Shown here in pieces: positions 48,596-59,414 of a stretch of DNA of 64,000 nt. The position numbers were made by a program, and so were the translations under genes. Source of the DNA: Erigeron canadensis (lineage: Eukaryota > Streptophyta > Magnoliopsida > Asterales > Asteraceae); assembly GCF_010389155.1 (NCBI RefSeq), contig NC_057765.1:6014001-6078000 (forward strand). Direction: 5' to 3'. Position 1 is the stretch's first letter. Every line of letters begins with the position of its first letter. The notes beneath the pieces are model-generated. The model was not told where the DNA came from and made no database searches. It saw only the letters and a list, made by a program, of their open reading frames with translations.

Positions 48596-51584
48596 TGTAA
48601 CACCCCGCTAAAGCGGAATATACGAAATGCACAGATAAGCACAATTGCACACAGTACAAGTTCCAACACAGCCATTAACACTAATAAATAACAGAAGTAA
48701 GATAGTTATTACAGAATATAACAAAATGTACTCAGAATAGTCAATATTCATAAGACAGAACAATTGTCTTTTAGGAACAGAACTTGAACTGATGTAGCAA
48801 GGAAGGTTTTCATAGCTCCTGAACTTGTACACTCGAACAATCGCCAAAAGTATGAGCTTAGAAAGAAAGACTCCTATGCTAAAGAACTATGAACCTAGCC
48901 TGAAAAGCATGTAAGTTCAAAAGGTCAACTACAAAAGTAGTTGGTGAGATTCACATAATGTACTTTTAGTTTACATATACGTATATATGTATAAGAAGAA
49001 CAAGATCATAAGTTTTGTACGTCAAACCAATGTACTTTGTAATAATAAGGACTAGATCAAGATCTGCACGTTGAACATATGTACTTTATGATAGTAAGAA
49101 CTAGGTCAAGAACTGCACTTTGAACATAAGTACTTTATAATAGTATGAACAGAACAAGAACATATAATAAAATTTTAGTTATAAGTTGTCACTGCTAAAC
49201 CGATTGGCCAGAACTGAATCTTGATGTAATAGTATGCCCATATAGCTCAAGTACGTCAAGTAAGATCTATGTCAGAACAATGACATGAACAAGAACAAGT
49301 AATATGCATCCTCCTGAACTGTGGAGAATGAGGGTGGGCCTACCCTAAACAGCGCTGTCCATAATTACCTACGGTTCATTCCCTGAACTGTAGGATATGA
49401 ATTGATAGCAGTGAACAAGAATTGAACAAGTACATGTACGAACTAGAACATAATAAAGATCAAGTATAGTAGTATAAATGTATTTAAGATGCCCATTCAA
49501 GACTTAAATACTCCTTCAAAAAGTTTAAGAATCATTTCATAAGTAGTTCAAGATCAAGCTCATAATATAGTACGTAAAATAGCTCACGAACATATGTACA
49601 AGTACGAAAATAGTTTTCATGCTTTTCAGTCCCCGATAAAGAACTTTGAACAAATGTACGAAAGGGGGATTAGTGAACTCACAGTGATCTGGTACAAGCA
49701 CTAGTAGTATTAGCACAGAGAATAAGCACAAAGATAGATAAGTATATCTATCGAAATCCAAGCACGTCTTGATGGATGCCTAAGTACATGTTGATCATAA
49801 ATAAGTACATATATTAGTTCATGTAATATTTAATCACTGAAATATCCTTGATGAACTGATGATTTGGTCCTTTGAAGATCTTTGAACGTTTTGACTCAAA
49901 AGAGTTTTAAATGAACTTTAAGTACATGAACTGGACTCAAACTGAACGTCTTTGAACTCACACATAAATACTTATCGTGTTAAAGAGTTGAACATGTCTT
50001 TAATAATGAACTTTAGCCTTAAGAACTCGATTTAGTTGTTCGTAGAACTCGTACTTTGATACACAAGATAGGACACGTCTTAAATGTACTTAATTAGGGT
50101 TTGCACTTTGTACGTCGTCTTAGATCGACTTATGAACTAGCCTTGGTGTTATTAAGTAGCCTTTAATGTGTTTAATCTAGTGATAATGATGTTATGAACT
50201 GATTTGATGATTAAGGATCAAGTGTGGTATGATATAGAACAAGTACGTGTTGGTTCAAAGTTGCACAAAGTCGTCCTAGGGTTTTGGATGCAAGATCGTC
50301 CTAGGTGACCCTTCAAGGTCGTCCTAGGTGACCCAAGGTCGTCCTAGGTGACTCAAGATCGTCCTACAGGGCCTTAGACCAGATCGTTTCAGTTGCCTCA
50401 TTGTACAAGATCGTTTCACAAGTTAAGGTTCAGGATCGTCTTAGTGTCTTAGTTTAGCCAAGATCGTTTTAGGTGCACCATACCTTAAGATCGTCCTAAA
50501 GGACTCAGATCAGGATCATCCTATGATCCAATGAACAAGAACAAAGCACATGATCAATTGATTGAACAATTGTTTGAGCTAAACCAATCCAAAGGATTGA
50601 TTAACCATATACGTACCAACAACACCACAACACCACACGAGATCGAACGAACATGACCTATAGAACATCAAGCAGCCTAGGACGATCCTGGGGACCAAGA
50701 TCGTCCCACTGCCCAAACGGGCTGAAACAAGAACATAACTTAGCACGAGGATTTAGATCGATTCCGGGACTTGTTAGAACGTAAAACTTGTACATATATG
50801 CACATAAACACTAACCATTAACACTTTTAACGATTGCAAGATCATCTATAACATAAATAAGGTGTCGCACCTCAAGAACAAGTTTCCTTACTTTTTCAAA
50901 ATTGGGTTTTGTAGATTAAAACATGTTATGACCCAAATTTGTTCACATATATGTTATTAAACACATTTAGACTCAAACCCATCAATCATTAACACGATTT
51001 CATATCAAAATTGGACCAAATCACCAAGAACATAAAGTTGATAAAGTTCACTTTTAATTTGATCAAAAACTCATAATTTGTTGTTGTTACCTGAGATTTG
51101 ATTCAGGAAATACGTTTTGATTATCACAAGGATGCTAGAAGTACAAGTGATTTCGATTTAACAATCCAAAATCAAAGGATGAATTTATGGGTGAAAAATG
51201 TGGCTGCAAGGTGTTTTAGTGTGAGAAAGTAAAGAGAAGAAGATGATGAATAGTGAATGACTTCTCCCTCTAGGTTTCCATCTTTTTCTATATATACATT
51301 TCCATATTTAATGAACCCAATAAATGCAAGGACCATTTGCGGACATTTTGAACTAGAACTTTAATGAACAAGAACATTTATGAACCGAACTTTAATATTT
51401 CATTGTACATAATTATGAACTCGTTAAATAACTCAAGATTTAAGATCAAATTGACCTTCATATAAGCACATAATTCAAGTCTAAAGCACGTCAAGAACTT
51501 AATCAAATTGAACTGTCTGGCCATTCTAGTGGCGAAAGTACGTTTCAAGAACTTAATTAGAACGTTTCTAAGACGGTTGTTACA
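48596..51584 (-). mobile_element. Solo LTR, family E, copy 2 (2989 bp)
   Basis: Same start (TGTAACACCCCGCTAAAGC) and end (CTAAGACGGTTGTTACA) as the LTR at 20682, flanked by TGTAT on both sides (48591-48595, 51585-51589). Similar throughout except for the internal array, and in the same direction, 28 kb apart. No internal retroelement part nearby, so an independent insertion followed by LTR-LTR recombination. Confidence 0.92.
50265..50710. repeat. AAGATCGTCCTAGGTGA tandem array in LTR E2
   Basis: Four clean units of about 20 bp (caaggtcgtcctaggtgaccc type, 50265-50360) followed by looser aagatcgt units. Compared with copy E1 the consensus has shifted to cctaggtgac, so the array has been turned over since the copies split. 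Confidence 0.75.
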
Positions 51585-52049
51585 TGTATAGATCGGAATC
51601 AAATTCAAAAAATAAATACAATAACTTTGTCAAACTATTTTCAAAGATCAGAATAAATATTAAAAACACTGAATATTTTTTTAGAATGAATTTTTACCTT
51701 GTAGATTGAGAGCAAATGGAGAACATTTGATTATGTGAAAAGTGAGAGAAAAAAGTTGTATTTTGTACTTTAAAGAAAATGGCTGGATGTATGGAAAGAG
51801 ATAGTAATCTTCTTATGAAAGTTTTCAAAGCCCAAGATTACAAATAAATAAAAAAGTAGATAATAAAAGAATCTTATAAAGGAAGCTCTAAGCTTAATTA
51901 AAAATTTAATTTAATAAATAGAAAATCTAAGTTAATTGCATCATCAACCAACTCATTTTTCTTATGTGGACACCCTAAATGTTTGACACATACCTTTTGC
52001 CTAGGTCATGATCTAATCTCCTTTAGTAGTATAGATAGATAATATATGA

Positions 52050-52243
52050 GCTCCCATGAATAAATCACATTGTGGAAAAGCACGTTAACCAATGGGCTAA
52101 CACCCCAATGACGACTTAAACCGGGGATCTAATGTAGCAAAATCCGAATAGTGACATGGGTTTAAAAATCAACCAATAGAATAGTATCAGGTGACGATGA
52201 CACTGTTCATAAGTATTGGCTTTAATGTTATGTCTAATATAAT
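52050..52243. repeat. Second copy of the 44270-44460 segment
   Basis: Shares long runs with 44270-44460, such as cacattgtggaaaa, gggctaaca, atctaatgtagcaaaatcc, gacatgggtttaaaaatcaa and aatgttat. The shared block covers the SINE head and about 130 bp of sequence beyond it. Confidence 0.8.
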
Positions 52244-52721
52244 ATAATCAAAAGTTATGATCTTGAAAAACCAGTTAATTGAATTTAAAAAAAAAAAACC
52301 CTCCTTAATTGAAAAAGTTAATAATGTATGGCACTTAACCAACTTAACACTACAGATTAAAACATGTTACATCATAATCTATTCACAACCTAATACCCTT
52401 TTTAAGATAAGAAGATAGCATAAGTCAAACCGTGTTACATCACCATCTAACCTATTAATAATACCATTGTTTCTAGCTTAACTCATACGGAAACTCGATA
52501 TAAACCTAAAGTGGTTCTACTTAAAAACCAATTGGTGATACATGATGTACCAACACTTTGACACTGAGAATAGTTGATAACGATACCGGGATCATTTTGA
52601 GTGCTTTTACGTGTGAATGTGTGATGATGTGATGATATAATCGCTTATCGCTCAATATATTCACTGAGAATAGTAATTACGACATGTTGTAACTCCATTA
52701 ACTTTATCCAATAATATTACT

Positions 52722-52935
52722 CCATCCGTTCCATTAAACTTGTCCACTCTTAAATTTTTAAAGTCAAATTTTATAAATCTTGACTATAAATATTTTTATT
52801 TATGTTACATAATAACTAATGAAAGTTATATGAATTGATTGTGTTTTGATGTGCGTTCCATTTGTATAACTTTCATCAATTATTATATAACATAAATATA
52901 AATATTTATAGTCAAAATTTGTAAAGTTTAAAATG
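52722..52935. mobile_element. Stowaway-like MITE
   Basis: Left end CTCCATCCGTTCCATTAAAC and TTGTCCACTCTTAAA, close to the CTCCCTCCGTCCC ends of Stowaway MITEs, after TA. The body is a fold-back: gactataaatatttttattta and atgaaagttatatg pair with cataactttcat-like and taaatatttatagtc further right. The right terminus is decayed. Confidence 0.55.
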
Positions 52936-52959
52936 TAATAATGGGATTTTCTATCTACA

Positions 52960-53060
52960 GCCCTTTAGGTTGTTTTTAAACATTATTTAACTTCCAAATA
53001 TAATGTGTAATTAATGTTTTTAAGCATTAATTAACTTCCAAATATAATGTGTAATTAATT
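52960..53060. repeat. Duplicated 55-bp block
   Basis: ttaacttccaaatataatgtg followed by taattaat occurs twice, at about 52988 and 53032. Confidence 0.7.
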
Positions 53061-53306
53061 TAGATATTCCCTCCATTGATTTAAGATTCAGTCCGTTCCG
53101 TTTATTTTGTTAAACACCAAATTTTCTATTTTAATCAACAATTTGCATATATATTCGCCAAATGGCTGGTTTGTAACTCTACTTAAAATGTGGAACTGTA
53201 ACAAATGACAAAGAAAATGGTTAGACCTCAAACAAGAAAGTTTACAAGAATGAGGCATAGAGATATGATCTGAAGAAACACCATGTTAGGCTGCAACAAC
53301 ACGACA

Positions 53307-53432
53307 TTAACCACCGATGGGTTTGCTATCATCGTCGTCAAGGCTATCAAGCTCAAACCTTGCTCGTTCTCGTGCCATCGGCCCTAGTTGCTTCCCTTTG
53401 CTTGCTTTCCTGATAGTCTCTATTTTCCTTCT
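53307..53432 (-). CDS. Possible terminal exon of an unrecognised gene
   Basis: Minus strand: acceptor TTGTAG then 41 codons and TAA. The peptide has a basic start (RRKIETIRKASKGKQLGPMA) and an acidic tail (FELDSLDDDDSKPIGG). Looks like the C-terminus of a protein but I could not name the family and could not build upstream exons with confidence. It may be a gene fragment left among the repeats. On the opposite strand at 53540-53652 an equally protein-like stretch (RRGPRRFQATSFDQSPVSYS) is open and ends in a TG|GTAAGC donor. Confidence 0.25.
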   Translation of the reverse strand, partial: RRKIETIRKASKGKQLGPMARERARFELDSLDDDDSKPIGG

Positions 53433-53834
53433 CTACAAGGCATTTTCTTAATTTCTTATTTAAGCATTTCATAGAAGAGATTATTGTGAGCACTCCTCTA
53501 AATTTGGATGATTCTTTTGCATAACAGGTTGACATATATATTCCACATAGCAGGAGAGGTCCACGTCGATTCCAAGCCACATCTTTTGATCAAAGTCCTG
53601 TTTCTTATAGCATGGAACCGAGGCAACATCCGGATACACTATGGTAAGCTAATTAAAATGAAAATGAATAATTCTGAAATTTGATGGGAAACGGTGCAAT
53701 AAAAAAATTACGGTGCAAACATATACACATTTTGAAAGTTTATTAGGTAATAACCAGTTTAATAAAAATAGAAATACATTGGTACATTAGTTATCAATCC
53801 CTGTAAATTTTGTAATCTTATCATAGTACTCTAG

Positions 53835-55029
53835 GATCCCTGACCAGAAAAATGGTACTTTTGATCGGCTCTTTGAGATCACATGGGGAAAGGACCATGC
53901 CAATATAGTTGAGGACGGGGAATTGCTCACTCTTAGCCTTGACAAACGATCAGGGTCAGGTTTTCGGTCTAAAGATGAGTATTTGTTTGGGAAAATCGAT
54001 ATGCAACTTAAATTGGTCGAAGGGAACTCTGCTGGCACCGTTACAGCTTACTATGTAAGTACCACGTAACGTACTCAAACTATATCCTTGCTAGGCGACC
54101 CTTACATTTTGTGATGTTTTACTTATTTCTGTCTCTCATTTCACATGTTTTATGTTGAAGTTGTCTTCAGAAGGCGATTTCCATGATGAGATAGATTTCG
54201 AATTTTTAGGGAATTCAAGTGGTGAACCTTACACACTACATACCAATGTGTATAGCCAAGGAAAAGGTGATCGAGAACAACAATTCTTTCTTTGGTTCGA
54301 TCCCACTACGGATTTCCACACTTATACTGTCATTTGGAACCCTCAACGTATATTGTAAGTCGAAAATACTCTCATATATCCTCGCGAATAAATGTATAAT
54401 TAGAAAGAATGTAGTTAGTTAATCACCAAGTTTCGTTCATATCATAATTTTACCAAAGAACAGAGGACATATAACATTTTACCTAAGTCTCCTAAAAAAG
54501 ACAACATATTTATTTAAAGGATTTACATTATCAAAAATCGATCAGATAAGAGAATATCATTGGTTTCACTATTAGTCATCCGTATTTGTCTAATGTGCAA
54601 CGTTGTTATGGCGCTATCTTTTAACGTCTTGATTTTAGGTTCTATGTCGACGATATCCCAATAAGAGAGTTTAAAAACAATGAAGCAATTGGTGTTCCAT
54701 TCCCAAACACACAACCTATGAGAATACACTCAAGTATATGGAACGCCGAAGAATGGGCCACGAGGGGTGGGCTTGTCAAGACAGATTGGAGCCGTGCTCC
54801 ATTTATCGCATCATACAAGAACTTTAGCGCCGATGCTTGCATTTGGTCATCGTCGAAAGGGTCTTCGTGCTTATCTAATTCGACCACGAGGCCATGGTTC
54901 CGTGAAAAACTTAACACTGCAGCCACGAGAAAGTTAAAATGGGTGCAAAAGTATCATAGAGTCTATAACTATTGCACGGATAAGTGGAGGTTCCCTGAAG
55001 GTCCAGCCCCTGAATGCAAGTTTATCTAG
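53835..55029 (+). CDS. Xyloglucan endotransglucosylase/hydrolase, XTH copy 2, first exon unresolved
   Basis: Same GH16 cell-wall family as the gene at 34 kb. Exons 53835-54054, 54161-54354, 54639-55029; the two visible introns sit exactly where they do in the other copies (after TVTAYY and after the RIL/ELIL codons). Motifs: [32 protein letters not shown], catalytic [31 protein letters not shown], the Cys pair [13 protein letters not shown], and a C-terminal NYCTDKWRF...APEC. Problem: no signal peptide or in-frame ATG precedes the domain; an in-frame TAG lies at about 53824, so a separate upstream exon is needed (an AG acceptor is at 53833-53834). An upstream TG|GTAAGC donor at about 53642 has the right phase but its exon encodes no signal peptide. 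Either a true upstream first exon is missed or the gene is a 5'-truncated copy. Confidence 0.8.
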
Positions 55030-55485
55030 ATCGGGGCATTGTAAAATTTGTGGATCTGTTATGAAGTTGGTTTTTTAAACTTATACAAAATTTAGTTTAT
55101 TTTTTTATAAACTATACAACTTTTTATATTTTATCAACTATATTAAGGAATTTTGTTGAAATGTTCATTTGAAAACTAAATTTTTTATGAAAATAGTAAA
55201 CGGGACAAAACACACTGTGATCTGAATTTAACACAATGTGCTTTAATTGTGTTTTTTTAAAATACAATGTGTTTTTATTGAAAACACATTGTGTTAAGTT
55301 TTAAGTCACACTGTGTTTTTATTGCGCATGAAAATCAGAAAATTGTTCTAACACATTGTGATATGAAGTTAACACAATGTGTTTATAAAAAAGAATTAAA
55401 AACATAATGTGTTAAATTCAGATCAAAATGTGTTTTGACCAGTTTTTTAATTTTATGAAAATTTTAGTTTTCAAATGATCACAAC

Positions 55486-55531
<46 letters not shown>

Positions 55532-55554
55532 TATTATTATTATTATTATTATTT
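55486..55554. repeat. (ATT)n microsatellite
   Basis: About 22 ATT units with one interruption, 450 bp after the XTH copy 2 stop codon. The preceding 55200-55440 stretch repeats aacaca(t)tgtg motifs in both directions. Confidence 0.95.
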
Positions 55555-56035
55555 TTGCTAATTTAACCATGATTTGACATATAATTCGGAAGTTACGGCA
55601 AAAAGGATTTTGCTAACGCATACGTGACACGTTGACAGATGACTCAAAATCTCAAAATAGGAATAAGATTATTATTTCCTACTTTATATGAGTTAATTAA
55701 GAAATTAATTTATATTTGTATCAATGATTCCAATCAAATTAAACTTTGTTTTTTTCTCTTTCTGCAATTTTTTTGTTTTCAATAGTGGAACATTACGAGT
55801 TTGTAAAAATACTTTTGTAATTAGTTTGTTACTCTCTAATCTCTTATATATATTAAAGGAGAAATGCGTCGAGAACATGTCGGTGGACTCCCATGTACAT
55901 TAGACTCTGTGAAAAAGACGAATAGTCGATAGACAATCTATAAAAAAGTTACTATTATTATTTTTGTATGAAGTGAAACTTATATATTTTGTGGATAAGG
56001 CGGACGCCAGTGATCGATATCAGAGCAAAGCATTT

Positions 56036-56366
56036 TTTTTTGAAAGGTGAATTTTGCCTGAGAACTTCGTGTCGCGATTCGACAGCGGGAGGTCTAGCAT
56101 ACGTTGTCTTAACCGGGTCCGCGCTAGAGAGCTCCCTCGAAGTAGAAATGCCTATTTCAAATACCCGATGGGGGGAAAACCCCCTACTAATCCGCCCGAA
56201 GGCACGACGATTAATAGGGGTAAACCCTGCCCCCTCAGACTTGAACCTGGGTATACCCAAGCCAAGCCTTCATAGGAAGACTTCCTATGTACTTCCCAAG
56301 TCTTGAACCCAAAATCCCTTGCTTGTAAGACAAGTGCTCAATCACTTGAGCTAACTAGAAAGTCCC
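56036..56366 (-). mobile_element. tRNA-derived SINE with target duplications
   Basis: 331 bp, minus strand. The head reads GGGACTTTCTAGTTAGCTCA then AGTGATTGAGC (A box) and GGTTCAAGACTTGG (B box) on the minus strand at about 56366-56298. The 3' end is a short A run (plus-strand T run after 56034). Flanks AGAGCAAAGCATTT (56022-56035) and AGAGCAAAACATTT (56367-56380) are 14-bp duplications with one mismatch, as expected from L1-type priming. Open frames on both strands here are accidental. Confidence 0.9.
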
Positions 56367-56872
56367 AGAGCAAAACATTTCGATAACTATCTATGTATAT
56401 GCAGCTGGCAACGGCTACTCCTGCAAAACCTGTTTCCACAATCTCATGTGTCACCTCCACGGCTCCACCTAAGGGAAAAAAACATTCATTCTCTCCGTGT
56501 CATATAATATCTATGTAGAGATAAATGGAACACAAATTGTTGGATCAGTTGGAACTTTTTTTTTTCCCGAAGATAAAGGTTATGGGTTCAATTTTCATGT
56601 CCGACAAAACTGGAGGTCATTTTCTATCTTTAGTAAAATCTGAAAACAATCTTTTCACCTTTGGTAGGGGTAAGACTGCCGACATCCCAACCTCCACGAT
56701 ACACCGACGAAAACAGTATTAAGACTCAAACCCGTAAAAAACGGTATTAGAAGTTACTTTACCTGTTTACCATGTAGAGATAAATGGTTCAAATCACTCC
56801 TTTGATATTCGGACTAGATATTGAGTCGACTTCACAAGATTTTATTAATCCGAGCGTCCGATACACCAAAAC

Positions 56873-56936
<64 letters not shown>

Positions 56937-57450
56937 TTATTATAAAAAATATTTAAAAAATAATATGTGAGCGATTTTTCCACCTAAGTTGGGTGTGTTA
57001 CAACCTTACACTCACTTTTTTCATATATATATATAGAGAGAGGGGTTGATTATTGTAAAACAAGTATTAATGTAAAACAAATAAAACAAGATTTTGACCC
57101 TTAGATCATGGTAAAATTGATGCACGAAGATTCACGAATCACAAGTATATATATTGATGCATGATGATTTCCACGATGCACGGTGATTTTTAGTGAATAG
57201 AAACTTAGTATTTTATTTGTTTTACTTTAATATTTGTTTTATTTTATCTGATATATATATATATATCATATATATTGGGAAAGTGATTACGGTGTTGTTA
57301 GACACGCAAGTTGGGTGAAAAGTCTCTCACATACTAATATTTAAAACATAAAAACATGGAGACCAAATCATTTATTCTAAACGAGCATGGTACCCGAGCA
57401 ATGCGGCGGTGGTGGTTGGGAATGCGGTCTAGTGGTGTCGGTGATGGTAC
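56873..57450. repeat. Tandem duplication, unit 1 (578 bp)
   Basis: Runs from gaatat before a 58-bp AT tract to ggtgatggtac. Apart from AT-tract length (58 against 36 bp) and one extra A in a short run it appears identical to unit 2. Inside is a roughly 190-bp fold-back MITE-like piece (ttgtaaaacaagtattaatg ... actttaatatttgttttatt). Confidence 0.95.
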
Positions 57451-57492
<42 letters not shown>

Positions 57493-58007
57493 TTATTATA
57501 AAAAAATATTTAAAAAATAATATGTGAGCGATTTTTCCACCTAAGTTGGGTGTGTTACAACCTTACACTCACTTTTTTCATATATATATATAGAGAGAGG
57601 GGTTGATTATTGTAAAACAAGTATTAATGTAAAACAAATAAAACAAGATTTTGACCCTTAGATCATGGTAAAATTGATGCACGAAGATTCACGAATCACA
57701 AGTATATATATTGATGCATGATGATTTCCACGATGCACGGTGATTTTTAGTGAATAGAAACTTAGTATTTTATTTGTTTTACTTTAATATTTGTTTTATT
57801 TTATCTGATATATATATATATATCATATATATTGGGAAAGTGATTACGGTGTTGTTAGACACGCAAGTTGGGTGAAAAGTCTCTCACATACTAATATTTA
57901 AAACATAAAAACATGGAGACCAAATCATTTATTCTAAACGAGCATGGTACCCGAGCAATGCGGCGGTGGTGGTTGGGAATGCGGTCTAGTGGTGTCGGTG
58001 ATGGTAC
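57451..58007. repeat. Tandem duplication, unit 2 (557 bp)
   Basis: Second copy of the unit at 56873; continues after 58007 into unique sequence (tattggaggtggtggcgg). The near identity means the duplication is very recent or an assembly artefact at the AT tract. Confidence 0.95.
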
Positions 58008-58307
58008 TATTGGAGGTGGTGGCGGTGTCAAGTAGTGTAGGTTGAGGTAATTGCGAATTTGTGATTGTAGAATTAAAATAAAGGTTTAAAATGAAAATCA
58101 ACTCATTAAGGGCAAAATAGTTCGAAAAAAACCTCATTAAGGGCAAATTTGATATTTTATAAAAAATATTTTCATAGTGAGTGTTTATTAAGGATAATTT
58201 AGTTATTCCGTATGCAACTATTGTGTAATTATTTCTAAAAATAGGGATGTGGTAATTTTTATAAAAGAGTATAGATAAAAAAAAAATTAACATTGAAGGA
58301 TTTTTCA

Positions 58308-58345
58308 CTTAAGCTAGTTGAGTGTCTAACAGCCACATACTCACT
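58308..58345. other. Diverged copy of the duplication's edge motif
   Basis: ttcacttaagctagttgagtgtctaac resembles tccacctaagttgggtgtgttac at about 56978 and 57538 inside the tandem units, suggesting one end of an older repeat element. Confidence 0.35.
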
Positions 58346-58695
58346 TTTTTTCAATCGTAAAGTAAAAGTAAATAGTTGAAAGTTATTTTAAAAACTTAAA
58401 AATTGCATGAACGTCATGAATTTAAGAAGTTTTGTCTATAGAGCATCTTCATGGACGGTTTTGATGGCCTATTTAAAGACGTTATATGCAAATGGTGCCT
58501 CAAAGGCGGCATCAAAAGGGATTTTCTCTAGGCTGATGTGGTCGATGATCAAGACTGGGCTCGGATGAGTTTTTTAATTATAATATATACTAACATTTTA
58601 TTTGCGTAATACGACAATGATGGTGGTTGGTAGTAGTGGTGGTGTGACGGGTAATAGAATTATGGTTATTATTGTAAAAGTAATTGATTCAAAAG

Positions 58696-58856
58696 GGAGA
58701 TTTAAATCCTCTAAAGTTATCATCAACTTTACTGATTGTGACTATTAAATTAAAATCAATGGTCATGATTCAAAAATAATTTTTAAATTTTAACCATTTG
58801 ATTTTAATGTAAAGGTCAAGATGGTTTCAACTAACTTTAGAAGATCCCATCTATAA
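58696..58856. mobile_element. Small MITE
   Basis: A 160-bp fold-back: left gggagatttaaatcctctaa then agtta, right taactttagaagatcccatc. Arms pair over about 60 bp through accattgattttaat-like stretches. No clear target duplication. Confidence 0.55.
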
Positions 58857-59351
58857 AAGAGGTAGTTTAGTTGTTTTAGGAGTAAAGAGATTTATTTTAT
58901 AAAATATTTCATTAAATGTATTATAATGAAGTGAAAAATTAATAGTAAAATGGTTATTTTACATGAAGATATTTTTAACATTTTGTCTTTGTGAAGTGAA
59001 AATTTTTATATAGTAATATAAATATGTGGGGTTACGAATAATATAAAATTTGATGATGAGGTGAAAGAAGATGATTTATAATTGGAGGTTATATTTGGCG
59101 ATATTTTTGATAAAAGAATTGCTTATGTGATATTGATTCGACACAAAAAAAAAAGTAGATAAGAAGCGGTTTTATATAACCTTTGATACAAATTTTTTTT
59201 AAAATACATTACGTTTTCCGAAACAATATAAATATATGTACGATAGATTCAGAATCCAAGCTTATCACCGTATTGGTAACCGACAAAAAAAATTTCTACA
59301 TACAAACTCTTAGCTATGTCAGCCAATCCTAATCCAAAAATAAGGGTCACA

Positions 59352-59414
59352 TTACACGTGTCTACATTGATACATGTATAAATACACACCGTACATAGGG
59401 TATATCAACTTATC
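59352..59414 (+). promoter_or_regulatory. Promoter of XTH copy 3: G-box and TATA
   Basis: TTACACGTGTC contains a G-box/ABRE core CACGTG at 59355-59360, and TATAAATA lies at 59377-59384, about 38 bp upstream of the ATG. The G-box suggests control by bZIP or bHLH factors (inference). Confidence 0.55.

Noticed and set aside
55958..56306. Overlapping 100-codon frames on both strands
   Set aside because: Fall inside the SINE.
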